Shown here in pieces: positions 41,093 through 49,639 of a stretch of DNA of 64,000 nt. Position 1 is the first letter of the stretch. Every line of letters begins with the position of its first letter. A program made the translations under genes and the position numbers. This DNA is from an uncultured Jannaschia sp. Lineage in GTDB: Bacteria; Pseudomonadota; Alphaproteobacteria; Rhodobacterales; Rhodobacteraceae. The notes under the pieces are model-generated. The model made no database searches. It worked only from the letters and a program-made list of their open reading frames with translations, and was not told where the DNA came from. The DNA lies in assembly GCF_947503795.1 (NCBI RefSeq), contig NZ_CANNEZ010000003.1, forward strand, positions 62,001-126,000, given 5' to 3'.

Positions 41093-42340
41093 ATGACAAT
41101 GTCCCGCCCCGAGGCCGCCCAACCGCCCGCCGCGATGCCTTCCCCGGCGGGGCCGCGGCAGGTCGTGGCGATGCCGGCCGCGGGGGCGTTGCGGCCCGTA
41201 CCGCCGCCGCAGCCGCCCCGGCCCGTCGCCCCGCCCGCGACGCTGGCGCGCAGGCAGGGTCGCCATGTCGCCGTCTTCTTCAGCTTTCTCGCGCTCGTCG
41301 TCGCGCCGACAGCGCTGGCCGCGGGGTACCTGCATGCCCGCGCCGCCGATCAATACGCCTCGACCGTCGCCTTCTCGGTCCGGGCCGAGGATGCGCCGTC
41401 GGCGGTCCAGCTTCTCGGCGGCATCACCGAGATCGGCGGCTCGGGCAGTGCGGATGCCGACATCCTCTACGAATACATCGCGTCGCAGCGGATCGTCGCC
41501 GAGATCGACGCCGCGCTCGACCTCCGCGCGATCTGGTCGCGCCCCGCGAACGACCCGATCTTCGCCTACCGCGCGCCCGGTACGATCGAGGATCTCGTGG
41601 ACCATTGGGGCCGCATGGTGCGCACCTCTTACGATGCGGGCACCGGCCTGATCGAAGTGCGAACGCTTGCTTTCACGCCGGCCGACGCGACCGCCATCGC
41701 GACGGCGATCCATGCACGGGGCACCGATCTCGTCAACGCGCTGTCGGACGCGGCGCAGGCCGATGCGATCCGGCTGGCGCGGGTCGAGCTCGACGGGGCG
41801 GTCGAAGCGCTCAAGGACGCCCGCGCGGCCGTCACCGCCTTCCGTAACCGCAACCGACTGGTGGATCCGGGTGCCGAGGCCGGAACCCAGACGGCCCTCA
41901 TCGGCGAGCTGGAGGGGCGTCTCGCCGCCGCGTTGATCGAGCAGGACCTCCTGAGCCAGCGCACCCGCGCGGGCGACCCGAGGTTGGCCCAGGCCGAGCT
42001 GACGGTCGAGGTCATCCGGTCCCGTATCGCCGCCGAGCGCGGCAAGATGGGCACCGGCGACGGCGCGGCACTGGCCGACGTGGTCGGGGAATACGAGCGG
42101 TTGCAGGTCGATCGCCGCTTCGCCGAGAACAGCTATACCGCCGCGCTTGCCGCCCACGCGGCCGCCCGCGCCGAGGCACGGGCCCAGAACCGCTACCTCG
42201 CCGCCCATGTCGAACCGACGGTCCCCGAGGCGGCGCGTTTTCCCAAACGGGGGATGATTGCCGCGATGGTCGGGCTCTTCGCCTTTCTCGGCTGGGCCAC
42301 CATCGTTCTGGTCGCCTACGCGCTCCGCGACCGGCGATGA
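41093..42340 (+). CDS. kpsE: Polysaccharide export inner-membrane protein (KpsE/BexC/CtrB type)
   Basis: 415-residue membrane-anchored periplasmic protein of the polysaccharide co-polymerase class. A proline-rich cytoplasmic tail (about 1-55: PPPQPPRPVAPP) leads into a first membrane helix (about 63-85, VAVFFSFLALVVAPTALAAGYL), a long periplasmic alpha-helical coiled-coil region (about 220-370) and a second helix near 385-410. ATG 41093 is taken; ATG 41099 and GTG 41075 are alternatives. The stop overlaps the kpsT start (ATGA, 42337-42340). It is thought to connect the inner-membrane exporter to the outer-membrane polysaccharide channel. Confidence 0.82.
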   Translation: MTMSRPEAAQPPAAMPSPAGPRQVVAMPAAGALRPVPPPQPPRPVAPPATLARRQGRHVAVFFSFLALVVAPTALAAGYLHARAADQYASTVAFSVRAEDAPSAVQLLGGITEIGGSGSADADILYEYIASQRIVAEIDAALDLRAIWSRPANDPIFAYRAPGTIEDLVDHWGRMVRTSYDAGTGLIEVRTLAFTPADATAIATAIHARGTDLVNALSDAAQADAIRLARVELDGAVEALKDARAAVTAFRNRNRLVDPGAEAGTQTALIGELEGRLAAALIEQDLLSQRTRAGDPRLAQAELTVEVIRSRIAAERGKMGTGDGAALADVVGEYERLQVDRRFAENSYTAALAAHAAARAEARAQNRYLAAHVEPTVPEAARFPKRGMIAAMVGLFAFLGWATIVLVAYALRDRR

Positions 42341-42996
42341 TCCGGCTCGAAGCGTTGCAGAAGCGGTTCCGCACCGGGCCGACCGAAAAGATCGTCGCCC
42401 GCGATATGACAGCGACGTTTCCCACCGGGCGCTCCGTCGCCCTTCTGGGGCGCAACGGTGCGGGGAAATCGACGCTTCTCCAGATGATCGCGGGCACGGT
42501 CCTGCCCGATGCGGGCCGCATCCGCTCGACCGGCACGATCAGCTGGCCCGTGGGATTCGCGGGCGCGTTCCACCCCGACCTGACGGGCGCGCAGAACGCC
42601 CGTTTCATCGCCCGGATCTACGGTGTGGACAGTTCGGCCATGGTCGCCTTCGTGGCCGAATTCGCCGAGCTCGGGGCCCATCTCCACCAACCGGTGCGGA
42701 CCTACTCGGCGGGGATGCGCTCGCGCCTCGCCTTCGGGGTATCGATGGCGGTGCCCTTCGACACTTATCTCGTGGACGAGGTCACGTCGGTGGGCGATGC
42801 GGCGTTCCGCCGCCGCTCGTCCGAGGTCCTGTCGGCCCGGATGGAGAATGCGTCGGCCATCGTCGTCAGCCACGCGATGCCGTTGATCCGGCAGATCTGC
42901 GACGCGGGCGCCGTACTCGAGGACGGTCGGCTGACCTGGTTTGACGATCTCGAGGACGCGATCGCGGCCCACGAGGCGAACCTCGCCCCCGCCTAG
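42337..42996 (+). CDS. kpsT: Polysaccharide ABC exporter ATPase (KpsT/Wzt type)
   Basis: 219-residue ATPase. Walker A GRNGAGKST lies at residues 38-46, the signature is YSAGM (123-127) rather than LSGGQ, as in KpsT/CtrD, and Walker B is YLVDEV (144-149) followed by TSVGD. The short length fits capsule exporters without a C-terminal carbohydrate-binding domain. It is coupled to kpsE. The stop TAG shares CTAG with the convergent sulfotransferase stop (42993-42996). Confidence 0.88.
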   Translation: MIRLEALQKRFRTGPTEKIVARDMTATFPTGRSVALLGRNGAGKSTLLQMIAGTVLPDAGRIRSTGTISWPVGFAGAFHPDLTGAQNARFIARIYGVDSSAMVAFVAEFAELGAHLHQPVRTYSAGMRSRLAFGVSMAVPFDTYLVDEVTSVGDAAFRRRSSEVLSARMENASAIVVSHAMPLIRQICDAGAVLEDGRLTWFDDLEDAIAAHEANLAPA

Positions 42997-43943
42997 CGGG
43001 CCGGGTCGTCCAGCACCTCGCCCAGAAGGGCCATCAGGTCGCGCATCCGGATATTGGGGCGCGGCGTGTCGTCCCGAACCGAAACGGTGTCGGGCGTATA
43101 GGGGTTGTCCTGCCCCAGCCGCGCGAAGAGGGCGGCATTCTCGGCCTCGAACAGGGCAACGATCCGGCGGCGATCCTCGAGGCTCATGTAATAGGGCGGG
43201 TATCCCGCGAAGGTGTGATGCGCGACCACCAGCAGGTTGCGCTGCGCCTCGGTCGAGAACTTCAGGGCCTTGGCCAGCCGCATCGCCTCGACCCCCGCGC
43301 CGGGCAGGCTTGCATTGGCAGAGCCCGCGGGCAGATCCAGATCCCCAGGCAGGCCGAGACAGCCCAGCATCTGCGGGACCGCGGGCCCGTCCTCGTAGCG
43401 CAGGACCGTGACCCGGTCGGTCCCGAACACGTCGAGCCAGCCGCCGAGACAGCGCCCCGCGGAAATGTCGCCATCCAGCGTTTCGGGCTTGTCGAGAAAG
43501 GCCGACACCATGCGGCCGAACCCGTTGCCCGGTTGCTTGGCCTTCTGGTTGTAGATCGACAGGAACATCGTGTCGGGCCGCCGCACCGTGGCGATGACAT
43601 GCACATCATGCGCGGCAAGGCCGTCGCGCAACCGGGCGATCCGGTCGGGCGTGAGGGCGAAGAATTCCTCGGAGGAGACCACCGCCACCGCGACCCCGTC
43701 CAGCGTCGACTCGAGCGCGGCCAGCTCGGTGTCGAAATCGGGGACATCGCCCCGCACGCTGTCGGCCATCTTCTTGAGCGCGAAGGCGAGGCGATGCTGC
43801 GCGTGATGATACCAGCAGGCCCGCGGGTAGGTGACGCCGTGGCGGGCCAGCGTGGCGCGGCCCGCGTCGAATGCCCCCTGAAGGGCGGTCGTGCCGGTCT
43901 TGTGCGCGCCGATATGGAGGTAGAGCTTTGCCATCCCCACCAT
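42993..43943 (-). CDS. Sulfotransferase-family protein in polysaccharide locus
   Basis: About 316 residues (ATG 43943; a second ATG at 43934 gives 313). The N-terminal KLYLHIGAHKTGTTALQGAF carries the 5'-phosphosulfate loop of PAPS-dependent sulfotransferases (HKTGTT), and VRRPDTMFLSIYNQKAKQ resembles the region binding the 3'-phosphate. The rest is diverged. Its position between kpsT and the RTX gene suggests sulfation of the exported polysaccharide or a related glycan, although sulfotransferase homologues of this type are also found with other functions in marine Rhodobacterales. Confidence 0.75.
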   Translation of the reverse strand: MVGMAKLYLHIGAHKTGTTALQGAFDAGRATLARHGVTYPRACWYHHAQHRLAFALKKMADSVRGDVPDFDTELAALESTLDGVAVAVVSSEEFFALTPDRIARLRDGLAAHDVHVIATVRRPDTMFLSIYNQKAKQPGNGFGRMVSAFLDKPETLDGDISAGRCLGGWLDVFGTDRVTVLRYEDGPAVPQMLGCLGLPGDLDLPAGSANASLPGAGVEAMRLAKALKFSTEAQRNLLVVAHHTFAGYPPYYMSLEDRRRIVALFEAENAALFARLGQDNPYTPDTVSVRDDTPRPNIRMRDLMALLGEVLDDPAR

Positions 43944-43969
43944 GTCGCACCCGATGGGTTAACGAACGG

Positions 43970-46777
43970 TTAGAACGCCGCGACGTCGTAGCTCAGGCCG
44001 GCGGTCGATGTGATCCCCTCCAGCGTCAGGCTGTCGAAATCGTGGAACGAGAGGACGAGGTCGCTCCCGACGACCTCGGCCTTGGCGTCGAACGCCGCCT
44101 GGTCCGGGCGCTGTCCGTTCCAGAGCGCGGCATCGAACAGCAGCCGATCGACCGCCGGATCGAAATCGACGATCCGGTCGTGGCCCGCGTCGTAGCGAAA
44201 CGTGTCGGCCCCGCCGCCGCCCAGCAGAAGGTCGCCGCCCGCATCGCCCGACAGCGTATCGTCGCCGAACCCGCCATAGAGCTCGTCGGCCCAAGTGCCG
44301 CCATGCAGAAGATCGTTGCCGCCACCGCCATAGAGCTGGTCGCGTCCGTCATCGCCCCAGATGCTGTCGTTGCCCATGCCGCCCGACAGGCCGTCATCGC
44401 CATGCCCGCCACGCATCACGTCGTTGCCGTCATCGCCGAACATCATGTCATTCCAGCCGCCGCCATCGAGATCGTCGTCGCCGTCCCCGCCTTTCAGCCA
44501 GTCGCGCTGTTCTCCGCCTTCGATGGTGTCGTTGCCCGTGCCGCCCAAAAGCCGGTCGAATCCGTCCCCGCCGAGAAGGAGGTCGTCGCCGTCACCCCCC
44601 TCCAACTTGTCGTCGCCCGTGGCGCCGTCCAGCGTGTCGCGACCCGCGCCGCCATAGAGCATGTCCGACCAGGTGTCCCCGAAGAGAAGGTCATCGCCGT
44701 CGTCGCCATGCATGACGTCCTGGCCTTCGCCGCCCATAAGCGTGTCGTTCCCCACCCCTCCGAAAAGCTGGTCGGTGCCGTCGCCGCCGATGAGGTAATC
44801 GTCGCCCGCATCGCCGTGCAGGATGTCGGACCAGCTTCCCCCGGCGATCCGGTCCTGGCCCGCCCCGCCCCAGATCTGGTCCGCGCCCACGCCGCCGTCG
44901 ATCGTGTCGTCGCCGTCGCCGCCATAGATCCGGTCGTAGCCCTCGCCCCCGGTGATGACATCGTGGCCGAGGCCGCCCTCCATCGTGTCGTTGCCCTGGC
45001 CGCCGTCCAGCGTGTCATCGCCCGCGTCGCCCGCCAGGCTGTCGGACCAATCGCCGCCGAAGATACGGTCCGCGCCGTCGCCCCCCGAGATCGTGTCGGT
45101 GTTCACGCCGCCATCCAGAAGGTCGTCGCCCGCGCCCCCGAACATCAGATCATCGCCGTCGTCGCCGCGCAGCGTGTCGTTCCCGGCATCGCCATAGAGG
45201 ACATCCGCCCAGCTCCCGCCCGACAGGCTGTCATCGCCGTTGCCGCCCCATAGCTCATCCTGGCCGGCACCGCCCGCCAGCGCATCGCTGCCGTCCGCTC
45301 CGACGAGCGTATCGAATCCTTCACCGCCCGAGATCGCATCGCTCTCGGCGGTGCCGAGAATGCTGTCATTGCCCGTCGTGCCCGACAGATCGCGCACCGC
45401 CGTCACGTAATGCGACAGCGGCAAGTCGATGGCCGCGCGCAGATCCTCGACTTCGAGGCCGGTGCCGTCATGCGAGCGGATGACCAGCACCTCGTCGCCA
45501 TAGGTGATCGTCGCCCCGACCGAGTTGCGCTGCAGATCGAGCTGGTCGGTGCCCCGGAGGTTCGTCCAGGCCGAAAGATCGAGGCGATCCGTCGCGATGT
45601 TGAAGCCGGTCACGGTGTCCGGCTGATCGTCGGCGACCAGCACGAAAACGTCGGGACCCGCGCCGCCCGCGAGGGTGCCCGCACCGTCGCCGTCCTGCAG
45701 GACCCGGGGCAGCGTGGCGAGATCGACGGAGAAGCGGGTGATCCCCGCCTCGGTGGTGCTGCTGACGAAGATCTCGATTGCGCCGTTCTGGACCGAGGCG
45801 GCGATGGTGCCGACATTCTGCAGCGTCGTGTCGAGCTGGTCGGCCACCTGCGCCAGATGCAGGAGCCGGCCGTCCGGCAGCAGTTCGAGCAGCGACACGC
45901 CGTCATCGGTTCCGCCCGCGATCAAGAAGGCCCGGCCGTCGGCCTCGACCGTCTCGATCGCGGCGACGCCTTCGAAGCGCGTCTCGCGCCCGTCGAGCAC
46001 GTGATCGGTCACGGCGAGCCGACCGTCCGCGCCGACCTCCATCACCGAGAGGGAGTTGCTGCCCGCCGCGCCGATCACGACAAAGGCGGCGCCGCCGACC
46101 GTCGCCGTCGCGACCGCCGAAAGGGCGTTGACCGGCAGCTCGCCCGCGCCGATCCCGGCCACGTCACCCGCCGCCAGACCGCCCGCGGCATCGACGGTGA
46201 AGCTGCTGACGGTGTTGCCGTCGCGCGAGATGGCGAGGATCACGGTCGTGCCGCCGACCCCCACATGCGCCATGGCCGGGATGTCGATGCCCTCGGTCTG
46301 GAAGGTCGCCGTCCGGGTCATCGCGCCAGCCGCATCCATCTGCCAGCCCTGAAGCGTGCCCGACGCGTCCGCGGTCAGGAGGGTCGCGCCGCCGGTCGTG
46401 GACACGAAGGCCATCGCGGTGAAAGCGTCCCCGCCGGTTCCAGTGGCGCCGTCGGTCTGCGACAGGCGGCCGATCTGGTCGAGGACATGGCCATCAAGGC
46501 CAGGCATCGCGCGCGAAAAGGCGACCATCACATCATGGCCGTCGATGGTGATCGCCTCGAGCTGGACGGTATGGGACAGCCCGTAGCCCGAATCGAGCCG
46601 GGCCGAACGGACGGCCATCCCGCCATCGAGGTCCCAGGTCGATCGCCCGCCCCCCATGGTGGTGACGACATAGAGCCGGCCCACGCCGCCGACGGAATGG
46701 ACGTCCATGTCGGTGATGTTGCGGATCAGCGAGATGTCGCCGCGGGTGTAGGTCTCGATATGGTCGATGCTGGTCAT
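43970..46777 (-). CDS. RTX calcium-binding protein with N-terminal propeller-like domain
   Basis: 935-residue secreted-type protein. Residues 1-400 show repeated beta-strand units ending in DG.L (for example VMEVGADGRL, LELLPDGRL), suggesting a beta-propeller; residues 483-860 (44198-45331) are 42 nonapeptides of the form xGGxGxDxL that bind calcium and form a beta-roll; the last 75 residues (from RYDAGHDRIVDFDP) resemble C-terminal secretion/anchoring regions of type I-secreted proteins. No signal peptide is present, which fits type I secretion, but no type I exporter is in the window. Six nonapeptides carry Trp at position 5 (W523, 577, 649, 703, 775, 829) with alternating spacing of 54 and 72 residues. 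The role is unknown; adhesion or matrix function is likely. Confidence 0.87.
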   Translation of the reverse strand: MTSIDHIETYTRGDISLIRNITDMDVHSVGGVGRLYVVTTMGGGRSTWDLDGGMAVRSARLDSGYGLSHTVQLEAITIDGHDVMVAFSRAMPGLDGHVLDQIGRLSQTDGATGTGGDAFTAMAFVSTTGGATLLTADASGTLQGWQMDAAGAMTRTATFQTEGIDIPAMAHVGVGGTTVILAISRDGNTVSSFTVDAAGGLAAGDVAGIGAGELPVNALSAVATATVGGAAFVVIGAAGSNSLSVMEVGADGRLAVTDHVLDGRETRFEGVAAIETVEADGRAFLIAGGTDDGVSLLELLPDGRLLHLAQVADQLDTTLQNVGTIAASVQNGAIEIFVSSTTEAGITRFSVDLATLPRVLQDGDGAGTLAGGAGPDVFVLVADDQPDTVTGFNIATDRLDLSAWTNLRGTDQLDLQRNSVGATITYGDEVLVIRSHDGTGLEVEDLRAAIDLPLSHYVTAVRDLSGTTGNDSILGTAESDAISGGEGFDTLVGADGSDALAGGAGQDELWGGNGDDSLSGGSWADVLYGDAGNDTLRGDDGDDLMFGGAGDDLLDGGVNTDTISGGDGADRIFGGDWSDSLAGDAGDDTLDGGQGNDTMEGGLGHDVITGGEGYDRIYGGDGDDTIDGGVGADQIWGGAGQDRIAGGSWSDILHGDAGDDYLIGGDGTDQLFGGVGNDTLMGGEGQDVMHGDDGDDLLFGDTWSDMLYGGAGRDTLDGATGDDKLEGGDGDDLLLGGDGFDRLLGGTGNDTIEGGEQRDWLKGGDGDDDLDGGGWNDMMFGDDGNDVMRGGHGDDGLSGGMGNDSIWGDDGRDQLYGGGGNDLLHGGTWADELYGGFGDDTLSGDAGGDLLLGGGGADTFRYDAGHDRIVDFDPAVDRLLFDAALWNGQRPDQAAFDAKAEVVGSDLVLSFHDFDSLTLEGITSTAGLSYDVAAF
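44198..45331 (-). repeat. RTX nonapeptide array, 42 units, with Trp superperiod
   Basis: Internal repeat region of the RTX gene. Consecutive 27-bp units encode xGGxGxDxL; two units are degenerate (DGGVNTDTI, EGGEQRDWL). Units 5, 11, 19, 25, 33 and 39 have W in place of the central G (SGGSWADVL, FGGDWSDSL, AGGSWSDIL, FGDTWSDML, DGGGWNDMM, HGGTWADEL), so the interval alternates 6, 8, 6, 8, 6 units. Confidence 0.85.
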
Positions 46778-46858
46778 GATGCGTGTGCCCCGTGCTGGTC
46801 GATGCAGCCGGGATCGCGCGGCGGGGTGGTGAGGATTTGTTAGGGCGGAGGCGGCATC

Positions 46859-47908
46859 ATGCCCCTGACCGCTGATTTTACACCAATTCGTCACGAGGAA
46901 CGCAGCATCGCCCGACCGCCCCCCGACGTCCTGATCGTCATGGCCACGCGCGATGGCGCAGCCCACCTGCCCGCCCAATTGGCCAGCCTCGAGGCCCAGT
47001 CCCACAAGGGCTGGCGGCTTTGGGTGGGGGATGACGGGTCACGCGACGGCACGCGCGCGATCCTCGAAGACTTCGCGGGCCGGATGGGTGGCCCGGACCG
47101 CGTCAATATCGTCGAGGGTCCGCACTGTGGCGCATCCGGCAACTTCCTGACGCAACTCGGCCATCCTTCGCTTCCGCTCGGGCCGCGTACGCATGTGGCG
47201 CTCTGCGACCAGGACGACGTCTGGTATCCCTCGAAACTGACCCGCGCGATCGACGGGTTGCAGGGCACGCGCGGTCCCGCGCTCTACGGGGCAGGATGGC
47301 GCGTCGTCGATGCCGACGGCCGCGCGACGGGTGGCGCTATTCGGCGCGCCGCCGCGACCGACCTGCCGTCGCTCATGGCGCAGAACGCGGTCTCGGGGCA
47401 TACGGCAATGCTGAACCCGGCGCTGGTGACGGCCCTCCGCGCGGGACCGTGCCCCCGGCGCGAGGTACCGTTTCACGACTGGTGGCTGGCGCAGTTCACG
47501 CGGGCCATCGGCGGGGAGATCCGGCTCGACCGCTGGGCCGTCCTCGACTACCGCCAGCATGACGCCAACGTCCTCGGCGCGCCGGGTGGGCTTGCGGCGG
47601 GCGCGGCCCGTCTGCGCCGCCTCGTCGACGGGACGTTCGGGGGCTGGCTCGCCGCCAACTGCGCCGCCCTTCTCGATCGCGACGCGCAGCTCACACCCGA
47701 GGCACGCCACATGTTCGAGCGTCTGCGCGCGGACCCGACGGCCGCGACCCTGCGCCGCCTCGGCATCCGCCGCAGCTCGGGGATCGAGACGGCCGCGCTG
47801 CGATTGGCGGCGCGGGCCGGACGGCTCGGGCGATACACGAGCGCGCCCGCGAAGAACGGAATCCACGCACCGAGCACCGCATCGCGGCATTCCTCGGCGA
47901 GACCGTGA
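46859..47908 (+). CDS. Family 2 glycosyltransferase
   Basis: 349-residue GT-A glycosyltransferase. Landmarks are VLIVMATRDGAAHLPAQLASLEAQ (residues 24-47), VGDDGSRDGT, and ALCDQDDVWYPSKL, the DxDD metal motif. A later HDWWLAQF resembles rhamnosyltransferase-type acceptor regions. It is next to and divergent from the RTX gene with an 81-nt gap, and belongs to the polysaccharide locus. The last 20 or so residues (after GRYTSAP) are low-information, so the C-terminus may have been altered; the downstream region looks like degraded sequence. Confidence 0.82.
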   Translation: MPLTADFTPIRHEERSIARPPPDVLIVMATRDGAAHLPAQLASLEAQSHKGWRLWVGDDGSRDGTRAILEDFAGRMGGPDRVNIVEGPHCGASGNFLTQLGHPSLPLGPRTHVALCDQDDVWYPSKLTRAIDGLQGTRGPALYGAGWRVVDADGRATGGAIRRAAATDLPSLMAQNAVSGHTAMLNPALVTALRAGPCPRREVPFHDWWLAQFTRAIGGEIRLDRWAVLDYRQHDANVLGAPGGLAAGAARLRRLVDGTFGGWLAANCAALLDRDAQLTPEARHMFERLRADPTAATLRRLGIRRSSGIETAALRLAARAGRLGRYTSAPAKNGIHAPSTASRHSSARP

Positions 47909-48389
47909 CCCCGACGAGGGACTGGACCCGCGCCGGGTCGCGAAAGGCCTCGAGTTCGGTCCGGGCGTTGGGCACACCCCTCCCCCAGCCGGTGCAGCAC
48001 GTACGGACCCGATATGCGTCGGGGTCGTAACCGACCAGCACAGCAGGACATGGCGGCGGCTCAATCAGAGCCTCGAACAGCCTCAGAAGGTCGCCAGCCG
48101 TGGCATTCTTGAACCAAGGCGAGTGGGCGGTATCGGTCGGCAATCTTGCCGCGCGCCCACAGTCCCGGAGACCGGCGCGATCGCGGCTTGCGTCCGCGCA
48201 AGGAGCGGCGAAGCGGACCCGCTGATCCGGCAGACGACATGAGCGTCGCACGCCGGGATCACACGCGCGCCGCCCCATCGAAGAACCGAAGCGCGGCGGA
48301 GGATGGCGGCAAGATTGGGCATGGTCATCGGGCCGTTCCTGCTTGGCAGGATGGCATGGGGACGCAGCGATCACGAAGGGGTTTCCCGT
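47909..48389. other. Gene-poor 481-nt gap, possible degraded coding sequence
   Basis: No convincing intact gene is seen. On the minus strand, the frame through about 47930-48140 reads a coherent run (HSPWFKNATAGDLLRLFEAL, then PAVLVGYDPDAYRV and NARTELEAFRDPARVQSLVG). It has no family-recognisable start or end, and the same strand continues in another frame with AVLGAWIPFFAGALVYRPSRP overlapping the glycosyltransferase end. This may be a frameshifted remnant of a gene next to the tRNA, or chance. Confidence 0.3.
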
Positions 48390-48466
48390 TGGTCGGGCAG
48401 AGAGGATTCGAACCTCCGACCCCCTGCTCCCGAAGCAGGTGCGCTACCAGGCTGCGCCACTGCCCG
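48390..48466 (-). tRNA. tRNA-Pro (anticodon CGG)
   Basis: 77-nt tRNA. On the minus strand the acceptor stem CGGGCAG...CTGCCCG pairs perfectly; the D-arm has GCGCAGCCTGGTAGCGC, the anticodon stem-loop is CCTGCTTCGGGAGCAGG with loop TTCGGGA (anticodon CGG), and the T-arm is GGAGGTTCGAATCCTC. A genomically encoded ACCA follows (48390-48393). It reads CCG codons, abundant in this high-G+C genome. Confidence 0.96.
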
Positions 48467-48537
48467 ACCGTTGGGCGACGGACGCGATGCGTCCGACAGG
48501 GGCGGCAGATACGGCGCAGCCCGCGCCGTGGCAAGGG

Positions 48538-49536
48538 CTAATCCCGCGTCGCGTCGGCGGGCGGCGGCACCGCATGGGCGTCGCGCTCGGCATGGGTGAG
48601 CATTGGGCCGATGCGCAGGTTCGTCCCCGTCTCGGCCCGCGACCGCGTCCGCAGCACCGGCGTCGTGGCGGAGTTTCCGCGCCCCTCGCGGAACACGATG
48701 AAGAGACCCGATGCAATGATCACCGATGCCCCGATCGCGGTGCCCCCGTCGATCGTTTCCCCGAAGAAGAGCCAGCCATAGAGCGCGGCCCAGATGATCT
48801 GCGAGTACTGCATCGGGGCCACGAGAACGGCATCGGCGCGGCGATAGGCCTGGATCATCATGAGGCTGGCGATGAAGGCACCCGCCGCCACGAGGACCCA
48901 GAGGCCGAGATCCTCGACCGGCATCGGTCGGTAGACCAGCGGCATCAGAGCGCCCATGACCACGAAATTGGCCACCATCGGATAGAGCATGAGGACCGCC
49001 GCCCGCTCCTCCCGGCCGATCTTGCGGACGATGACCGAGGCCAGCGAGCTGAAGAACGCGCCGGTCAATGCCGCCGCGTGACCGATCCCCAGCTCGACCG
49101 AGCCCGGACGGAGCACGATCATGACCCCGATCAGGCCGACGATGACGGCCGCCCAGCGCATCAGACGCACCTTCTCACCGAGGACCGGGATCGAGAGGAT
49201 CGTGATGATCAGCGGCGATGCGAAGATTATGGCGTAGGTCTGGGCCAGCGGCAGCACGGTGAACGCGTAGAAGATCGTCATGCCGGTGATGACCGCCGAT
49301 ACCGTCCGGAGCGCGGTCCACCACGGGTGGCGCGGCTTCAGGTTCCCCTCGAAGTCGTCGCGGAGCAGCATCACCACCGCCAGCGGAAAGCTGAAGAGAA
49401 CGCTGAAGAAGACGATCTGGAAGACCGCGTAGCCGTTTCCGCCCAGGAGCTTGATCGCCACGTCATGCGCCGAGAAGAGCGCGAAGGCGCCCAGCGCCAT
49501 CAGGATGCCGGGAAGCGGAGAGGCCTTGTCGCCCAT
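48538..49536 (-). CDS. DMT-superfamily (EamA) transporter
   Basis: 332-residue inner-membrane protein with ten hydrophobic segments. The two EamA repeats are visible: first half [23 protein letters not shown], second half [23 protein letters not shown] and [31 protein letters not shown]. Such proteins export amino acids, nucleosides or other metabolites; the substrate is unknown. The start ATG 49534-49536 is used; the open frame upstream lacks membrane character. The long hydrophilic C-terminal tail (about 40 residues, rich in Arg and Ala) is odd for the family. It lies downstream of leuB after a terminator hairpin. Confidence 0.83.
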   Translation of the reverse strand: MGDKASPLPGILMALGAFALFSAHDVAIKLLGGNGYAVFQIVFFSVLFSFPLAVVMLLRDDFEGNLKPRHPWWTALRTVSAVITGMTIFYAFTVLPLAQTYAIIFASPLIITILSIPVLGEKVRLMRWAAVIVGLIGVMIVLRPGSVELGIGHAAALTGAFFSSLASVIVRKIGREERAAVLMLYPMVANFVVMGALMPLVYRPMPVEDLGLWVLVAAGAFIASLMMIQAYRRADAVLVAPMQYSQIIWAALYGWLFFGETIDGGTAIGASVIIASGLFIVFREGRGNSATTPVLRTRSRAETGTNLRIGPMLTHAERDAHAVPPPADATRD

Positions 49537-49600
49537 GATGCGGTCCTTCGGTTGGGTCCGCGCCCCCCTCCCAAGGGTCGCGCTCGGTACTGTCGGATGG

Positions 49601-49628
49601 GCGCGCCCGACCCCCCGGTCGGGCGCGC
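49601..49628 (-). terminator. 12-bp hairpin at the leuB 3' end
   Basis: GCGCGCCCGACC (49601-49612) and GGTCGGGCGCGC (49617-49628) are perfectly complementary with a CCCC loop. It begins 12 nt after the leuB stop on the minus strand. No T-run follows, so it probably works as an RNA 3'-end barrier or terminator with other elements. Confidence 0.5.
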
Positions 49629-49639
49629 GCCCTTGTCGG

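Noticed and set aside
43871-45253. 460-codon plus-strand frame antisense to the RTX repeats
   Set aside because: Its VVAVAAI-like repeats are just the antisense of the regular RTX nonapeptides.
44198-45331. CRISPR-like array of 27-bp repeats
   Set aside because: The units are in-frame protein-coding nonapeptides with no spacers; no cas genes are nearby.
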